The notes under the pieces were generated by a model. It ran no database searches and was not told the DNA's origin. It worked only from the letters and a program-made list of their open reading frames with translations. A stretch of 58,301 nt of DNA from Nitrospira sp. (lineage in GTDB: Bacteria; Nitrospirota; Nitrospiria; Nitrospirales; Nitrospiraceae), in NCBI GenBank assembly GCA_023248215.1, contig JAHFEW010000019.1, positions 1 to 58,301 on the forward strand, read 5' to 3'. Both the position numbers and the translations under genes were made by a program. This document shows positions 56,654-58,301 of this stretch, one piece after another. Each line of letters starts with the position of its first letter. The first letter of the stretch is position 1.

Positions 56654-57163
56654 ATGAACTGGAACAACCTACAACACACCATGCGACTGGTGCTGCCGGT
56701 AAGCTGCGCCCTCGCGCTCCTGTGCGGTGGCACGGCACTAGCCGGCGAGGCTTGGGTTGACGACGTGTGGAACATGGTGGCGTTCGAGAAAGCGAACTAC
56801 CCCACCTCGGATTTCGCCCCCTACTTCCAGAAACTCGACCGCATCAAGGCAGGTCTGGACCGGGGAGATCAGCAGATCGCCAAGATGGAAACCGACCGTT
56901 TCCTCAAGATGTTGATGGATCGACGGCACGGCATCAATGACGTGGCGGCAGACGAGATCTACAACTTCGTCTTGAGCGTCAGGCCGAACGGGTCGAACGA
57001 ATCGACCGCGTTGAATTCGCCCATCGAGCTGGGGATCGACACCGAACGTCCCATCAGCGTCCCGGACTTCTCAGTGAACACGCCCTATGAAGGGGGCCCA
57101 CTCTGTGGTTCAGGCGGGTGTGATTACTGGAGCAATGATGTGTGGGATCCAGGCGCTTCTTAG
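56654..57163 (+). CDS. Secreted hypothetical protein
   Basis: A 169-residue protein with a signal peptide (LVLPVSCALALLCGGTALAG, cleavage after ALA). The mature N-terminal half is helical (WNMVAFEKANYPTSDFAPYFQKLDRIKAGLDRGD), the C-terminal 50 residues are Ser/Gly/Pro-rich with a Cys pair (PLCGSGGCDYW). AAAGGAG precedes the ATG. No family recognised. A strong terminator follows. Confidence 0.75.
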   Translation: MNWNNLQHTMRLVLPVSCALALLCGGTALAGEAWVDDVWNMVAFEKANYPTSDFAPYFQKLDRIKAGLDRGDQQIAKMETDRFLKMLMDRRHGINDVAADEIYNFVLSVRPNGSNESTALNSPIELGIDTERPISVPDFSVNTPYEGGPLCGSGGCDYWSNDVWDPGAS

Positions 57164-57212
57164 CAGGGGCGCCTCACGGGAGGCGGGCATCTCCGCTTCT
57201 CGATAGAAAGAT

Positions 57213-57243
57213 CGGTGGCCCCTGTCTGCCGCAGGGGCCACCG
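57213..57243. terminator. Hairpin terminator
   Basis: A 12-bp perfect stem (CGGTGGCCCCTG / CAGGGGCCACCG) with a 7-base loop is followed by TGTTT on the plus strand. It lies between the convergent secreted-protein and PIN-like genes and may serve both. Confidence 0.8.
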
Positions 57244-57266
57244 TGTTTCGCTTCGGGATAAATTGA

Positions 57267-58133
57267 TCACAATGAACTGACCCAGGCTGCAAACTCACCA
57301 TTTTTTCTTGGCAACTTTGAACCGCGTCCTCTTTTAATGGCAGCATAGGTTTTCTTATCCCCAAATGTGACATCACAATAGGCAAGCGCCGGGCAAACGT
57401 GAAACAAGTCCTCAAAATCAGAAGGAAGCCCGCGACCGTCACCGAAGGCAAGGCCCCGCATCATAGCAACTCGCAGCTCGATGGCAGGACAGTCCTCCCA
57501 TCTAAGTTGAGACAAAAAGTTTCCGCGAATCTCCGGCAAAATCTCAATTGTGACACCATTAGGGGTCGTCAAATGTCCAGGCAAGTCTGCGAGAATGTTA
57601 CCAACATATTCTACATCGCATGGTGAAATTTCTAACTTGCCTCCGAACCGAAGGTACTGCAACCTTGCGATTTGTGGCACCACAAAATCCTTTTTGAACG
57701 ATTGATGTTCTTTGAATTTCTCGAGGCCGCTCATGACCTCGACGAGCCTCGTTACCTTGTAAGTGCGCGCTTCGGCTTTATCCAAACCAGGCATATGAGC
57801 CGTTAGCACATCAACAAGCGCATGCTCAAAAATCTTTACGGGTCCTGGGTCGATCCCTGCGAACCTCAAGAAAGCATATGTTAGTTCGGATTTAGCAACA
57901 GGAGGAAGAGGCTTGATCCAAAGCGGCTCTGCGCTGGCAATCACACGATCGATGTAATCTGTGACTGCCTGCCGATATGTCGAATTTGTTTGAGCGAATT
58001 CCATAAGATGAATGAATGACAAGACTGGAACGACCTTCCTCGCTTTGACTGCCTGCTCAAACCTCGATCCCTCGACTCTTCCTTCAGCCAAGTCATTCCA
58101 TAGAGCAGTATCCAGGTATACGGTGATGCCCAT
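57267..58133 (-). CDS. PIN-like domain protein (putative nuclease)
   Basis: About 288 residues. The N-terminus, VYLDTALWNDLAEGR, places a conserved Asp at the first strand as in PIN nucleases, followed by VVPVLSFIHLMEFA. The C-terminal part, LPSDFEDLFHVCPALAYCDVTFGDKKTYAAI, has the Asp and D-x-x-F/T-x-D-K pattern of the PIN active site's second half. The ~150 residues between are larger than in toxin-type PIN proteins, so this is a distinct PIN-like group. Its base composition is lower in GC than the neighbours, suggesting transfer. No Shine-Dalgarno is visible; a TTG three codons upstream is an alternative start. Confidence 0.65.
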   Translation of the reverse strand: MGITVYLDTALWNDLAEGRVEGSRFEQAVKARKVVPVLSFIHLMEFAQTNSTYRQAVTDYIDRVIASAEPLWIKPLPPVAKSELTYAFLRFAGIDPGPVKIFEHALVDVLTAHMPGLDKAEARTYKVTRLVEVMSGLEKFKEHQSFKKDFVVPQIARLQYLRFGGKLEISPCDVEYVGNILADLPGHLTTPNGVTIEILPEIRGNFLSQLRWEDCPAIELRVAMMRGLAFGDGRGLPSDFEDLFHVCPALAYCDVTFGDKKTYAAIKRGRGSKLPRKNGEFAAWVSSL

Positions 58134-58184
58134 ATGATTCAAATTGGAGGTGATCTATCTGACGATCCCTGCTGAGAAACTCTC

Positions 58185-58301
58185 TCACGGAGAGACAGAA
58201 CCACTGGCACATTCACCCAGCACCATCTTCCATATGAAGGGCGGGAATCTCTCTTTCACCACCTCAACGGAAGCAATGTCGTTGCTTCCACATTCAGAGG
58301 A
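58185..58301 (-). CDS. Possible 3' end of a gene entering from outside the window
   Basis: On the minus strand a frame is open from the window edge for 38 codons (ending FPPFIWKMVLGECASGSVSP) to a TGA, 52 bases upstream of the PIN-like gene. If real, it would precede the PIN-like gene in the same direction. Too short to recognise or to be certain. Confidence 0.25.
   Translation of the reverse strand, partial: SSECGSNDIASVEVVKERFPPFIWKMVLGECASGSVSP

Noticed and set aside
58269-58289. 8-bp hairpin near the window edge as a terminator
   Set aside because: Short stem without a T run, and lying inside a possible reading frame.

Overview
The window looks like chromosomal DNA of a Nitrospira-type nitrite oxidiser (Nitrospirota). 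An eight-gene reductive TCA (rTCA) operon built on two-subunit ATP-citrate lyase is followed by a five-subunit 2-oxoacid:ferredoxin oxidoreductase operon. Large hybrid histidine kinases, a high GC content and an XrtA/PEP-CTERM-type polysaccharide deacetylase fit the same assignment. It is inferred from gene content only. No rRNA, tRNA, CRISPR array, transposase or prophage gene was recognised.

Layout. 1-3.4 kb: a VIT1/CCC1-type iron transporter cut short by an in-frame TGA, a B12-binding radical SAM protein and a decayed UPF0173 hydrolase. 3.4-15.8 kb (minus strand): aclB-aclA-acn-icd-frdB-frdA-sucC-sucD, closed by a strong hairpin terminator. 16-19.8 kb: mutM, a dual-specificity phosphatase, small Cys-rich and acidic proteins and an Rsm22-like methyltransferase. 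19.8-24 kb (minus): the por-type operon. 24.4-25.1 kb: a stand-alone MTHFR C-terminal-domain protein and queF. 25.1-29.3 kb: an HPt-domain relic followed by an intact hybrid kinase whose own HPt end closely resembles it. 29.4-35.6 kb: apaH, a DUF309 gene, folD/metF/panB (minus), a secreted beta-propeller protein and a Cys/His-rich protein. 35.6-42.1 kb: a kinase HATPase relic, then an operon of FIST sensor protein, hybrid kinase and REC-kinase. 42.4-44.9 kb: polysaccharide deacetylase, an unknown secreted protein and a periplasmic cyclophilin. 45-53.2 kb (minus): rpsF-ssb-rpsR-yceD-rpmF-plsX-fabH-fabD-fabG-acpP-fabF-rnc. 53.4-58.3 kb: a lipoprotein-like Gly/Tyr protein, an outer-membrane barrel, a small membrane protein, an indoleamine 2,3-dioxygenase with a palindromic promoter region, a secreted protein and a PIN-like protein.

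How the genes work together. The acl operon supplies citrate cleavage, aconitase, isocitrate dehydrogenase, fumarate reductase and succinyl-CoA synthetase. The por operon supplies ferredoxin-dependent carboxylation of acetyl-CoA (or succinyl-CoA). Together they hold most of the rTCA cycle; malate dehydrogenase and fumarase are not in this window. FolD, MetF and the detached MTHFR_C protein belong to one-carbon metabolism. The ribosomal/fatty-acid block joins translation and membrane lipid synthesis in one transcription direction.

The most unusual observations are: an inverted-repeat element that begins directly at the TAG stop codon of two unrelated genes; the in-frame TGA in the iron transporter; three sets of decayed gene pieces, two of them kinase fragments next to intact kinases; several SD-less genes with promoter-like -10 boxes at leaderless distance; and overlapping palindromes on the predicted promoter of the dioxygenase gene.
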